DNA from: Ciona intestinalis
Taxonomy: Eukaryota; Chordata; Ascidiacea; Phlebobranchia; Cionidae
NCBI RefSeq assembly: GCF_000224145.3
Contig: NC_020173.2
Span: 3,511,620 to 3,575,619 of the forward strand
Length of the DNA stretch: 64,000 bases
Direction of reading: 5' to 3'
Below are positions 1 through 11,600 of the stretch, piece by piece (within the stretch, counting starts at the first letter, position 1; each line of letters starts with the position of its first letter). The notes below the pieces were generated by a model. That model did not search any database and was not told the origin of the DNA. It saw only the letters and a program-made list of their open reading frames with translations. The position numbers and the translations under genes are program-made.

Positions 1-520
1 TTGAAGTTACATTAACTGGAATAGACATCCATTCACAAATCGTGTAAAGTCTGCATCCGCGATCACATGCAGATACATCAGCTTCGTCCTGAAATCAGAA
101 GAAATTTGATTAATTCGTTAGCAAATTACAATACAGAAATTACATGCAATAAATAAAAATTAAGCACTGATAAACAATTCATTTCTTAATGTATAATTTT
201 AATATATTTAAACTAAATTAAACAGTGATGACACTGTGTGTGTATATTACAAACTTTATGTGAAATTATAAGAAATGGCATTATACACACAGGTGACTGA
301 GCAGAAGGTTTTCTAACTGGCACAGCAGCGACTAGCACGGTAGCACCCAATCATTTTTAAAATGTAAGTATATAGTTTACTACACACAACTTACCATATT
401 TGCTGCACATTGTTTGTTGCAATCAGGCGTTTCTCCCATGAAAGTATCGAACGCATCCCCGCTTAGGACTACATTGTTTACACAGCCAAAAAGAACAACG
501 AGTACGCTATACACAAACAT
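1..520 (-). CDS. TMEM59: TMEM59-family membrane protein, 5' end only (partial)
   Basis: Two exons are visible. Exon 1 is 395-520 (ATG at 520-518, 42 codons) and exon 2 is 1-88, continuing off the left edge. Exon 1 encodes a hydrophobic signal peptide followed by FDTFMGETPDCNKQCAANM; exon 2 continues DEADVSACDRGCRLYTICEW. This matches the luminal N-terminus of vertebrate TMEM59/TMEM59L (FD-x-x-x-G-x-x-x-C-x-x-x-C, then AC-x-RGCRL-x-x-IC). The donor at 394-393 is GTAAG and the acceptor follows a pyrimidine tract. Family knowledge: a type I Golgi/endosomal glycoprotein implicated in ATG16L1-linked autophagy and in glycosylation or Wnt-receptor clustering. The rest of the lumen, the TM segment and the tail lie outside the window. 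The start is the only Met ahead of the signal peptide. Confidence 0.85.
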
Positions 521-939
521 TGCACCTATACCTAGAGTTTCGACCATAACCTAAAGTCCAGAACTGTAACGCCTTTATTGTATAAACAGAAACACGTCCT
601 ACCAAAATCACTGTTCGACAGAAATGGTAAACAAACCACTTTGCAAACAGACCCTTGGTTCTCTGCTACCGCCTGGCGATAGCCTACATTTACGCACATA
701 TGTACTGGGGACAGTAACCTATACTTTGTGCTGCAGACTATAAGCAAAGAGATTAAAACCATCTTTTAAGCAAAGAGATTAAAAGATGGTTTTAATCTCT
801 TTGCTATAAGTATTAAATTACACAACGTTTTTAAAAACCTTTTTTATTTTTCGGTCAATAAACGCGATTTTTAAGTAAATTTTATGTGAATATTATTGTA
901 TAACATCGCTCTAATATGCAGTACGTAGCCTATCAGTCG
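521..939. other. Intergenic region between the TMEM59-like gene and the upstream gene
   Basis: About 420 bp separate the TMEM59-like start from the stop of the next minus-strand gene, so this should hold the TMEM59-like promoter and the 3' UTR of its neighbour. A TTTATT (AATAAA on the minus strand) at 843-848 is a candidate poly(A) signal for the neighbour. A near-perfect inverted repeat occupies 741-807 (listed separately). No coding exon was recognised. Confidence 0.55.
741..807. repeat. Inverted repeat, about 25-bp arms
   Basis: AGCAAAGAGATTAAAACC (arm from about 742) is repeated in inverse as GGTTTTAATCTCTTTGCT (ending about 805). The AGCAAAGAGATTAAAA core also recurs directly in the short spacer. 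The arms extend through CCATCTTTT / AAAAGATGG. It lies between two genes transcribed in the same direction. Confidence 0.8.
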
Positions 940-3900
940 CTATTCGGTTTTCACAGTGCTGGCAATTGAACCAGGCTTTGGTGCCTTAGCACCAAGGTAT
1001 CTCCCTTTGTTTTCAAACAAAACCGGGGGCTCGTATGCCATGTTAAACTTAGTAACTCGCTTTACCGAGTCAAATGAATCAGTCGACGCTGTCTCCGCTT
1101 TGAGGTCTTCAACGTTGTCTGTATTCTGTGGACTAGCAGCGGCCAACATAGCAAGAGCAAGTGCTTCTTTTTCTCGCTCTCTTAAACGTTTGCTTCTTTC
1201 CGAAAGCTCCGCGTTTCGCAGTTTCTCCGAAAGGTCCGCTATGTCAAAGAAGAAGTCATTCGACGGTACAGTATGACGAGTAAACATGTTTAACTGGGCA
1301 AACGAATGATGGTTTCTTTTTGGTCTGTCACTACGTCTTGAAACCTCATTTCTTTCCTGCTGCAATGCAAGTACAGTAGCCAAGTCGACGTTCAACACTT
1401 TGCCGTCGTGCTGTACTGGACTAGACTGCAACTTATGGGAACTACTGGTAGGTTTCTTTCTCAAACTTTCCGAAGTATTTTTAATTTCCTTCGACTCGGT
1501 CGGCGAAACGATATCTATCGCTTGCATCTGAACCGCATCGTGTCTTTTGTAAATCATATTGTGAGGAGCATCGGTATCTGTTTCGTTAAAATCATCTTCA
1601 TTGTTGGATTTAGCAACGACAGCTAACACATCGACGTCGTTTTCGTTTTCAGTTGTTTCCTGGATTGCTTCGAACCCGCTCAAAAGACGACGAGATTTTG
1701 ATCTTGATATTTTCTTAGGCTCACTTCCCAGCGACAAGGAAGAAATATTTTGCTCATTCGTATTTGAGCCTAGATCAGTTTCCACCTGGTATAGATAATT
1801 AAGATAATCAATATATATGTATATAGTATATTGTAGGGGAAGACGGGACATATTCAGCAAATAATATTAGGATCTTGTTTTAAACAATTAGCAACGGTCT
1901 ATATGGGAGTCATGAGAATACGGTTTTATACTGTCCTTCATTTATCACCAAATGGGACGATTACATAAAATAAAAGAGTGTCCTATTTTTCCCCACCCTA
2001 CTAGCCTATATGTATACACATGATACGATTTTTGTCTCGTTTCGGTTTAAAAACTAAAACTATACTTTACTTCAAACGGCACATAAATATTACAGTTCAA
2101 TTTGTAAAAGGAAAAAACCCCAGCAAAACTAGTTATCTATAGAAAAACAAAGTTTAATGCTCACTGACATTTCTATTAAATTCTGCCAACACATTTTCCT
2201 CGGGCGGTGGCCAATACATAAGTGGGGCCACATTATCTGAAATTTCCCCCTCAAGAATTTTGCGACGAACTTGGCGCATAGTGAGATGAGGAGCTTTCTC
2301 GTGAACCAGCGCCATTTTGTAAACATCAGTAGGTAATGAAGGCGTTGAATTCCTAATGAATGTAAGATTAACAGTATACAAAAAACTTACTTAAACCAAA
2401 ATATAGAAAGAGCAGTATCTATAGGCTATATATTTGCGTTGTTTGGCAAAACACGCGGCGGTTCATATATCCTAGGGTCACGGCAGCCTACTAAAGATAT
2501 CTTTAGTAGGCTATATCTTTGGTAGGCCATGGGTTGGTCACTAGCAAGTTGTCCAAATTTCCAAAAAGTAGGGTAAAAACAATCACCCACAAAGTTGTCT
2601 ACGTGTTAACTCGTAATCGGGGACGAAGTGTATGAAACATCCGCTAAAAAAGGCTAATCTGCCATCGTAAGTGTGCCGATTAGGGTTAAAGAAGCTATAC
2701 GGTTTAGGAAAATTCTGTGCAACCTATATATACCACTTTGGGTTTTCGACAATTTACGATGCGCACGTTCTAGTTTTAAGAAACAGCAGGAAACATGGTG
2801 TTGCAAGATTTATAGTGAACTTACACGCAGTGCCGTTCATGGTGCTTTCGATTCTTTGTTTTCAAACAATCCGGACACGATTCAGCTCCTAATATCTCAC
2901 AGTGCTCACGTGCCATTAACGTGTTCTTATTTGTGAGCATTCTAGTTAACGACCTGCATGGTGAAAACGTGTTACATAAGACCTTATTACCTATATATAA
3001 TAAGTACAACTTTTATAATACCTTCCTTCAATTTGTATATCTGGCACTTCCGTGCACCGGACACACCGATCTTCGGTCATGGTGTAAGAACCGAGAGAGG
3101 ATTTGGCTTTGGATGAAACCCAACTTGATTTCTGTTAAAATAGGAACCTCAGTCACTAAATCGAACGTGAAGGCTATATTTTGACTTCACAAATATATCA
3201 GGTACTGTACCGTGGGAGAATATGTTAAGACACCTTCTCATTCTATTTTATGGTCCCATTTGGTAGTAAACAAAAACCATTCGAAGAATTATAAAACCGT
3301 ATGCTCATAACTCTTAAAGTATACGGTTGTTAATTGTTTAAAACGCGATCAGAATATTTGGATAGTTTGTGCTAAAGGTGTCCCGTCTCCCCTCACCCCT
3401 ACTAAATATGATCATATAACAGATGCACGGGTGTTCTAAAACAAGGGAATCTCTTTACGTTTCACCTGGCTCATGTTATACAATCAACTATAGCTTATAT
3501 TTAGCAATTTAAAAAAATCAACATCACGTCACACCTCATCCGGCAAAGAATCTGAAGACCGTGGTAAAACAACATCGATCGATCTCTTTCCCCAAGCGTT
3601 CTTCGTCGTCGGTCTTGAACCTTCTGCTGAAGTTTGCTGTGCTGCGTTAACCATGACGGCCCTGTGGTAAAAGTTTGCGTTAAATATTGTAGATTCTATC
3701 TTGTAGATCAGCAATACACTTTATAACTAAGCGTTTGAAAAAATAAATAAACATAACTTGCTTTATCCTTAACAAGATTTATTGCTGGGGGAAATAATGT
3801 AGGCCCATATGTCGACCTATAAAAGTCAACAGCCTAAGAAACACAGCAAACGTAAACGGGTGTGTGGTAGCCTATAACTTAAATTTAGTTTAATTTTATC

Positions 3901-4615
3901 GCGCAAAAGTGTGTAGGCCTAACTATTGATCATGGTAAATTCTTGGCGAAATGCTCTAGATCTATAAAAAGGATAAATGAACAACCAAAACAAACGCGGA
4001 AAACAAACCTATAGTTTCCGCTTCTTACACGTTTATTTATTTGCCGCACAAGCCTCGGGGATGAAAGCTCCTGTCGTGGGGAAGTCAATGGAACATCAGT
4101 TGGTCGTTTGGACATGATTTTGGTCAAATTGGTGAACTTGGTAGGATTAACTTTCTCGTATCCTCTTTGCAACATGATGAGAGAATCTCCTAAAGTCTCT
4201 CGGATGAAAGTTGGGGTAGGAGACTGCGCCATTGCTATGGCATCTTCAGGCGAAACGTATTTGTCTGCAAAAACATCTGTTTACAATTTTTAAGCTTGTT
4301 ACCTGCCATACTCTTATAACTGCACAATTTTGTTCAAGATACTGATTCTGGTGACGCGGAGATCAAATTTGTCTTCCGTGTTATGACGACTGGCGTTTTT
4401 AGTTCACCAGGATAACTTAAACTATATACAATTATTAACCTACCATTTTTGTTGGGTGTCGACTGTTTAATTCTAGCTGGTGACGAAACAGGTCTTCGTC
4501 CACTTCGACTGAATGTTCGGTTGGCATTAAAACTGTACTGAAAACCCAAACCTGGATCAAAGGTCTTTCGCAACTTTGAAGAAGTAGTCGTCGCAGATCT
4601 GCTGCCAGTTACCAT
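940..4615 (-). CDS. Uncharacterised 532-residue protein, 5 exons
   Basis: Exons (minus order): 4444-4615, 4009-4276, 3533-3661, 2169-2352, 940-1785. The lengths total 1599 nt, and all junctions are GT-AG and phase-consistent. Translation starts MVTGSRSATTTSSKLRKTFD and ends at the TAA at 942-940. The protein is hydrophilic, with no signal peptide or TM segment. The N-terminal third is basic and Ser/Pro/Arg rich (RTFSRSGRRPVSSPAR). The middle has a more ordered-looking stretch (IRETLGDSLIMLQRGYEKVN; VYKMALVHEKAPHLTMRQVR). The 282-codon last exon is low complexity, with a predicted charged helix (LSEKLRNAELSERSKRLRER). I do not recognise the family. The exon 3 donor (GTGACG) and exon 4 donor (GTCAGT) are non-optimal and were chosen because they keep frame, so those two junctions are less certain. 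Confidence 0.65.
1829..2003. mobile_element. TA-type TIR element (MITE-like), diverged copy
   Basis: The left end TGTAGGGGAAGACGGGACA and the right end with CCCCACCCTACTA are the terminal inverted repeats of the family defined at 32288-32480. The internal markers TTTTAAACAATTA, GGGAGTCATGAG and ACCAAATGGGACGA are all present in order. It sits in an intron of the 532-residue gene. Confidence 0.75.
2485..2512. repeat. Perfect 28-nt palindrome
   Basis: The half-site AGCCTACTAAAGAT is followed immediately by its exact reverse complement. An imperfect third copy of the half (CTATATCTTTGGTAGG) follows directly. It is intronic in the 532-residue gene, and no binding factor is inferred. Confidence 0.85.
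3203..3404. mobile_element. TA-type TIR element (MITE-like), inverted copy
   Basis: This is the same family as 32288-32480, in the same relative orientation as that copy. It has TGGTCCCATTTGGTAGTAAAC, TTAATTGTTTAAAACGCGATC and the end GTGTCCCGTCTCCCC...CCCTACTA. The left terminus is degraded. Confidence 0.7.
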
Positions 4616-5631
4616 GCTTACGGTAATTATTTACTTGAATTATTTGACCACGACAAACTGAACAAATAGTGTTGAAAGACTCTACCGACGCTTTCGTAAA
4701 GTTGAAATAATATTGACACGTTCGAATGAACAAAGCCTCGTTAAACGCTTTCCTCCTGTATGATTTTAAATGTGACAGACACGAAACACAGTCCACACCT
4801 CTTACGTTTACGGATTGAAGGTTGTGCAAACTGATCGCCATATGGATTGTCGTCAACGAGGCAAACGTAAAAACAAAAGGAGAATGAAAGGCTGGTGTTC
4901 GGTGACAGGAGGCATGTTTCGCTGGGCGAACAAAGGAACAAACAAACACGAGGATCGTTGTCATACAAACATGGCTACAATAGGAAGGTAACAAATTAGC
5001 GGCAATTACCCGAAACTTTCATGTTTTAGCTTTAAAGTGGCAAAAATAACTCCTATTCCAATACCGCATCTGCTTAAAGAAAAAAAATAGCGAATATATT
5101 CGAAACTAGGGGGTCTTAGGTGTAACGTGATTACAGTTCTCTTATTTTACGACAGAAATCGTGAACTTACAAGTTAGTAGCGGCTTTTAGGCCATTCTGT
5201 ATGATTAATAAGTCTGTTTAAAGAGCAGGGCTTTCACCAAGTCCCGGCCGTTACACATGAAGTGGAAATGACGTGACCCACTGGTTAAGCACGATATTTT
5301 GGTCGGTTGACATTTTGCGAGTTATTTTGGGCCTCAGTGTACGTGTCGATCGGTCGGGTGATAATTCATTGCCGGGAGAACGTGTTTTTCACGTCTGCTT
5401 GACCAGTGATGACTAAACAAAGAAGAATGCTAGAATGAGCCTCACTGTCGCAGAGGAAAAGTAATAGCCACCTTACCACATACGCACCAAACACAAGAAA
5501 ACATCATACAAGAAATGGTACAGAAAGGCCGCATTTTTTCGATTTTTAGAAGAACTTTTATTAACGTCACGATGAACTCAGTCTGGCCTTGTTTATTTGT
5601 GCTAGCCATTCGCTGCAACATAGAGTCTACT
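4616..5631. other. Intergenic region upstream of the 532-residue gene
   Basis: It contains the promoter of the minus-strand 532-residue gene and the NDC1 3' UTR. TTTATT (AATAAA on the minus strand) at 5557-5562 and 5592-5597 are candidate NDC1 poly(A) signals. Open frames here show no domain and are not called. Confidence 0.5.
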
Positions 5632-8600
5632 TTATTCCTGATGCTCGACAAAAGATCGTAGTTTACGTCGAAATTCCGCGTCTACTGGAATTGACTCGAG
5701 CTGTGTAGAGAAAGTGTCCGTTATTCTGTACACTGCACTTTTCGCTTCGTTTTTGATGCTTTGCTGTTGGCGCAACATAAGGTTTGTTGTCTCTGAAGTA
5801 CAAATAGGAAGGACTTTTCCGTGTTTATCAAGCGTCTGTTAGAAGCAAAATGGAGGGATTTAAATAATGTAGTTGGATTAAAGCGAGTTTACAGAAATGA
5901 TCAAAATATACACCTCGTGGCTGCTTACTACGCATTATCAGTAGAACACTGCCAATTCATGAAAAAATTATAACCCAAATAAATTAACATTTATATTCAC
6001 TCACAACGACTAAATCCAACAAGCAGTTAATAACTTCATGTAAACGACGTTGCACGACACCGTAGTCATCTTCATTAAGTGAGTATGCAGATAATGAAGA
6101 CAGACTACGAATTGACCAACGATAAATATTGTGCTCCGAATATAAGTTTGCCATGCTGTGGCTGGGAATCTGTAAAATAAACAACTAAATATTACTTTAT
6201 TGCAGGTCATAAAAAAATGAGTAAACTTAACTGAGACTTTGACTAATTAATTAAAATTAAGTGGTGGCATCAAAACAGATTAGCGTTTTATAATGAATTT
6301 GACATTTCACGTTTTGGCACCATAAGTAATCCATCGCAACTAAAAGAAAACTCTTTATTTGTTTAATTTGTATCCTTGACATTTCATGCAGTTCATACCT
6401 CATTGAACAAAAAAGATACCACTGGAAACTTTTTAATGGCGGAAGCTCCACGTTGTAATAATGCTTGGATTTGACTGTTCAGTGTTTTGTATGGCACTTG
6501 TGGGACCTACGTATATAGGGAATTGGTAACGAAAATATATCACAAATATATTATTTTATTTATATCTTATATACAGTAACAAAGGTCGGATTAATTAAAA
6601 CAGCGAAGAGAAGGGAGTTAGCAGCAAAACGACAGTTGTTACAAACACGCTACGGGTAAAACTATTTGAGTTAAAGTGGCAAATAAAGCATAGATACTGA
6701 AGCCACAATATAGTAGTGTGGGGGAAGATGGGACACCTTTAGCACAGAATATCTAAATATCCTGAACGTGTTTTAAACAAATAACAACGGTTTATGGGAG
6801 TCATGAGGATACCGTTTTATGAATATTTGAGTTTTCTTTGTTAACTACCAAATGTGACGAGAAAATAGAATGATAAGGTGTCCTATCTTCCCCCACCCTA
6901 CTATATATTTCTTTACTTAAAGTGCAACTACATACCTCCTGATAAGGTTGGATGATTGGCACTGGACTAGAAACATTTGAATGCAATGCAGCTCTCTGTA
7001 AAAAAGCCAACTGTTAAAAAAACAACTGATAAAAAATGGTTAAGAGTATGAAATGATAATATATAGAATTATTCAAATACAGAAACAAAGATCCTTTAAA
7101 ATGGAGTAGAGAAACTTTTAATTTTTTTTTTTTTTTTTTTAATAAGATTCGGATTTACCAAAACACAGACAGTTGAAAAGCAAACCTTTCGTATTTGTTT
7201 TGTCCATAGCTTTGGTGTTGGAACAGTCAGCATTGACCCGTTTAAATTGGGTGAGTTAAGTGGGTTGCCAGCGTTTGTAGTATTCAGTGAAGATACCTGC
7301 ACATTGTATAGCATGTAGTCTAAAAACCTAGAATCTTTTTATATTTAAAGCATGCAAAGTTGAACATATTACAATTTTTATGTATTAGGTTAAAATAAAA
7401 TTCCGCTTAGGGCTAAACAAAAACATTTTTTGCAACTTTTTTTAGCAAAGTTTAGCATTACGTAAAAAATAAATTCGATATTAACAAGTGTAAATCTGGT
7501 AACCATAGGTGACAACACCTGAATAATTTAATGCACAGCCAAGTTACACTTAAAGTACACTGTTTGGAGTTCAAAAAAGGGCAATATATTTTATGAATGA
7601 TAATGATTTATGCTTGACAGGTGTAACTCACGTCAAAGCAAGACATGTTCACTCCGTCTAACGTGTCACATGACTTAGGTCGATGGTTGAATGCAGAAAC
7701 GGACATAAACTGAGACGAATCTGAAATTAATAAAGAGTTAAAAAAGCAAAAGTTTGTGATAGTTTTTGCACTTAAATAAAAAAGGAAAAATGTTCACAAG
7801 TCTCTTTAAATGTTTTAGTTTTTTCACTGCACATACAACATTTTGAAATAAAAATGCAACAGTAAAGTAAAACTTTCTTAAGTAATGAAAAATTAAGAAG
7901 TTTAAATTTTTGTAGTATTTAACCTATATTTTGTTTCATTTAAATGAATTAATTAATCTCCTATGATCTTATACCTGGTGCAGGTGATTGACCGGACGAG
8001 GATTGAGAGGATGATGAAGATTTAGAAGATTTTGTCGTTTTCACTTTATTTTGTTCCATTCTCACTAAAATTATGAGGGCGAGATAAAAATTATTGTTAA
8101 TATTTTACTTACATACGGTGCATAAAAAGATGGTTTGTTTTTAGATATTTGATTAAAATGATGTTTCTATGATTTTCAGTTAAGCTTTCCGGATGCTATT
8201 GCTACATTAGCATAATAAATTTCTCAAGAGTTTAAAACGAAGCATTTAACTATACCTCATTTTAGCATTTAGTTAAAGCGCACCTGGTCTTTTTGGCCAG
8301 TTAGACAACAGTTACTTAAACTAAGGTACTTTGTTTATGGTCACATCATATGGTCTATAGAAGGACATATGTTGAAACTGTTTAATACTTGTTTGTGTAA
8401 ATTAGTGAAAGTATCAAAACCCTTGAATTTAGTGGTTTTAAAACCCTACATTAAGCAAGTGTTCCTCTAAGAAAAGATAGTGTTTCCAAAAAAAAAGAAT
8501 GTCGGTTAACTTGCAACAACGTTGGGCAAAAAAGCAGGTAAAACTTACAAGCAATTTGTTTGTGGTCTTTTATACTTGTGGTTAATTTCTTCAGTCGTGC

Positions 8601-11600
8601 AAGGCATTCGTCCAAAATAAGGTTCCATTTTGGTTGGTTAGCACTACCGGTGTCATGGGAGATAATGTAGATTTGTTTCCTTTTAATGCTTGAAGAACTT
8701 GCAATGCTACTCAAGTACTGGAACGCTAAGTGCTGCGGAAAAGTTGTATATGACAATCTAGTTACTGTAGTTTAGGTAATTAATTAGGATAAATTGTAAA
8801 CACAGATAAATCTAAAGTAGATGCTGTAGTATTACAAAAAAAAGGACAAAATTGTAAAAAGCATGAAAAAAATCAAATTCTGGTCAAAATTGATAGTTTA
8901 TTGATATTGAAAGCTGACTTTTAATTCAAAACAGAATCTTCGGTCTTGCGCTCATTTAGTTTTGACAAGTAAGCACATCAATCAAACAACAAACATCCTG
9001 TCCCTGCCTTCTTCAAATCTCAAAATCTGTGACAGTGGCGTAACGTGACCGGATTGATGATCATAGTTAGTTAGTGTGGCATCATGCACATAGTAGGTTA
9101 ACAGCAGGGCAAATGTAAAAGCAAATTTTGCGATCCAAAATGGCAGCAAAAGGTAGCCACATTACACACAAAGGAAGGAGTGGAAAAAGTAAAAGATGAA
9201 CTGGTTCACTTGGACTTTACTTCTGTTTCAAACAACCCTATTCTCGTTTGCACACCCTTACTTAAGCACAAATGGTGAGAATGGATTTTAGAACTTTAAA
9301 ATGATACATTTTCTAAGATTTAAATTTTATTTTTTTTAATTTTTGATTAGATTTAAAATTTTGTTTTTTTTAGGATTAAGTTTTTTTTTATATTTTAGCT
9401 ATTAAATGAGTGGCCTAGAAAGAAACTGTAAGTTTTCATATTGATACCGCATAAGCAGATTAGTATTAAAATCATTACAATTTGGTTCAGAATCCTGCAA
9501 CTATGCAAGAGGATGTGGTATTGATATTACACAAACTCAATGTGAGCAGCGGAATTGTTGCTACAGACCATCAATCATTAGACGTCATAACTGCTTTCAA
9601 AGACAATTGCCAAGTGAAGAAAATTTACCAGGTAAAAAAAATGAAAGTTTGTAGCATTTAGGACAAAGATATACCAAATACTACTTCTTTTTTTACGAAT
9701 TAAAAAAAATTGTTCCTTACAATCCAATTGTAAAAGAATTCTTTAATGAAAAATTAAGCAAAAGTTTAAATAGAAGTAATTAACTATATCCCATTTGCTT
9801 ATTTACTTAAAACTCGCCTGAATGTACACTTTGAGATTCAATCACGATCATTTTGTTGCTTAGTTAAACGAAATAACTGAATTTTTAGTGACTGGTAACC
9901 ACAATGGCCCATCAACAACACAACAAGCAAACATATTAAATGGTGAAATGGAACCACCAGATGCCTTCCATTTACCACCACAAATGGAGGAATATATAAA
10001 CATGTTCACACACACTGGAGACACTCAACTTACACCGGCCCAAGCCCTACATATTGCAAACACAGTGAGTATGATAGACCAGAATGTCAGCACTATATAA
10101 CTTAACAGCTTGCCTTGAGAGAGTTTTTCCAAGTGTAGTTAGATGGTAACTACATACAGTTTCTAAAATCCTTTAGACTTGAGTGAATGAATTGATCATG
10201 CATGGCAGGGCATAACAGTTGTTATATTACGGATGTTCTGTTTCACCCACTTTGTAAACGCTCGACTTACCATGTATGTAATTTTGTGGGTGATAATTTT
10301 TTGGAACCATTTTAAAATACACAGTTTTGGCTTATCTGTAAAACCTTTTGTTTTCAGTTTGAAAAGTTCCTAATGCAGCAAGCAGCACGAGGTGTGGGGA
10401 TGAACTGGGATTACAACAGAAATGAAATCTTTCATGCATTAGTTAAAACAGACCACGCCACTTTTCTTGAAGAAGTTGTATTTGATAGCGGAACTACTAT
10501 AAAATTAAACCATTCACACGAGGAATTGGCTCAAAGAAATATTACAGCGATTATAATAGTGGAGTATTTGACTATGGGCAGAAGAATATTGAAGGGAAAA
10601 TCATTGTATAACACAACTGTAAAAAAGTGAGTGCTTTTTACTATACATAATTGTACGTATGGGAAAAAATGCATTAGACTGCAGTAGCTCACTGTGTTTT
10701 GAACTCCCAATATTAAACAACGACATTCATATATTGAACTGTTTAACAAAGAATTAAAATATTTTGAAATCAGAATACAGAATTTAAAAAGAGGACTCGC
10801 ACAGCTACATTTTCAAAAAATTGATAACATATAGTGTGTAGGTCTATAACATATTTGATATATGTTGTGTGGTTTTGTTCACAGAACAGTTGGGGTGAAT
10901 GGATTGGAATGTCCTTTGGAAGTCGATATCATAGATAACTCAACCCTTTTATCAGTGACTGCATACGATAGCAATTGGAATAAAGTACCCGTGTTCGTTC
11001 ACTTCACATTCACTAAACTAAACACCACAACTAACAATTCAAAACATGAAGAGAATGAGGGGTGGGTACATGTGTAGTTATAATTGAATGGTGATATACC
11101 AATAACACAACTATCTGTACTATAAACATATATAGTTTACCAAGACTTTAATATTATATAAACATTCTGAAAGTTATCAGTTCTACCTAAAAAAGAAAGA
11201 AAAAATTCCCACCAAAATATAATCACCTTGAAAACTGGCACAAGGTGTATGAACTCCTTATAATGACTGTCTATTCCAGCCATGCAAGGAAAATACCAGT
11301 TCCATTCATTCTGAATCATTAATGACCAAAGAGTATCCATAAAACATCATCAAATACAAAACCTAATGGAACAATATTCTTCACCAGACCTTCATGTCAA
11401 TATATTGATGAAACCACCAACCAGTGGTCACCATATGGATGTAAAGTTGTGGGTAAAGGCCAAGGTTCCGTTCATTGTTTCTGCAACCACACAACCAAGT
11501 TCTCTGTGCTTTTTGTCGTGCGCCCCTTGCCCTTTGAAATGCCACCACACCACGCCAGTAATATTCTGGTACAGATCGCTTTCACATATTTTCTTTTGTC

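Noticed and set aside
5442..5651. 69-codon minus-strand frame at the NDC1 3' end
   Set aside because: It overlaps the last NDC1 exon out of frame and extends into the 3' UTR; no domain.
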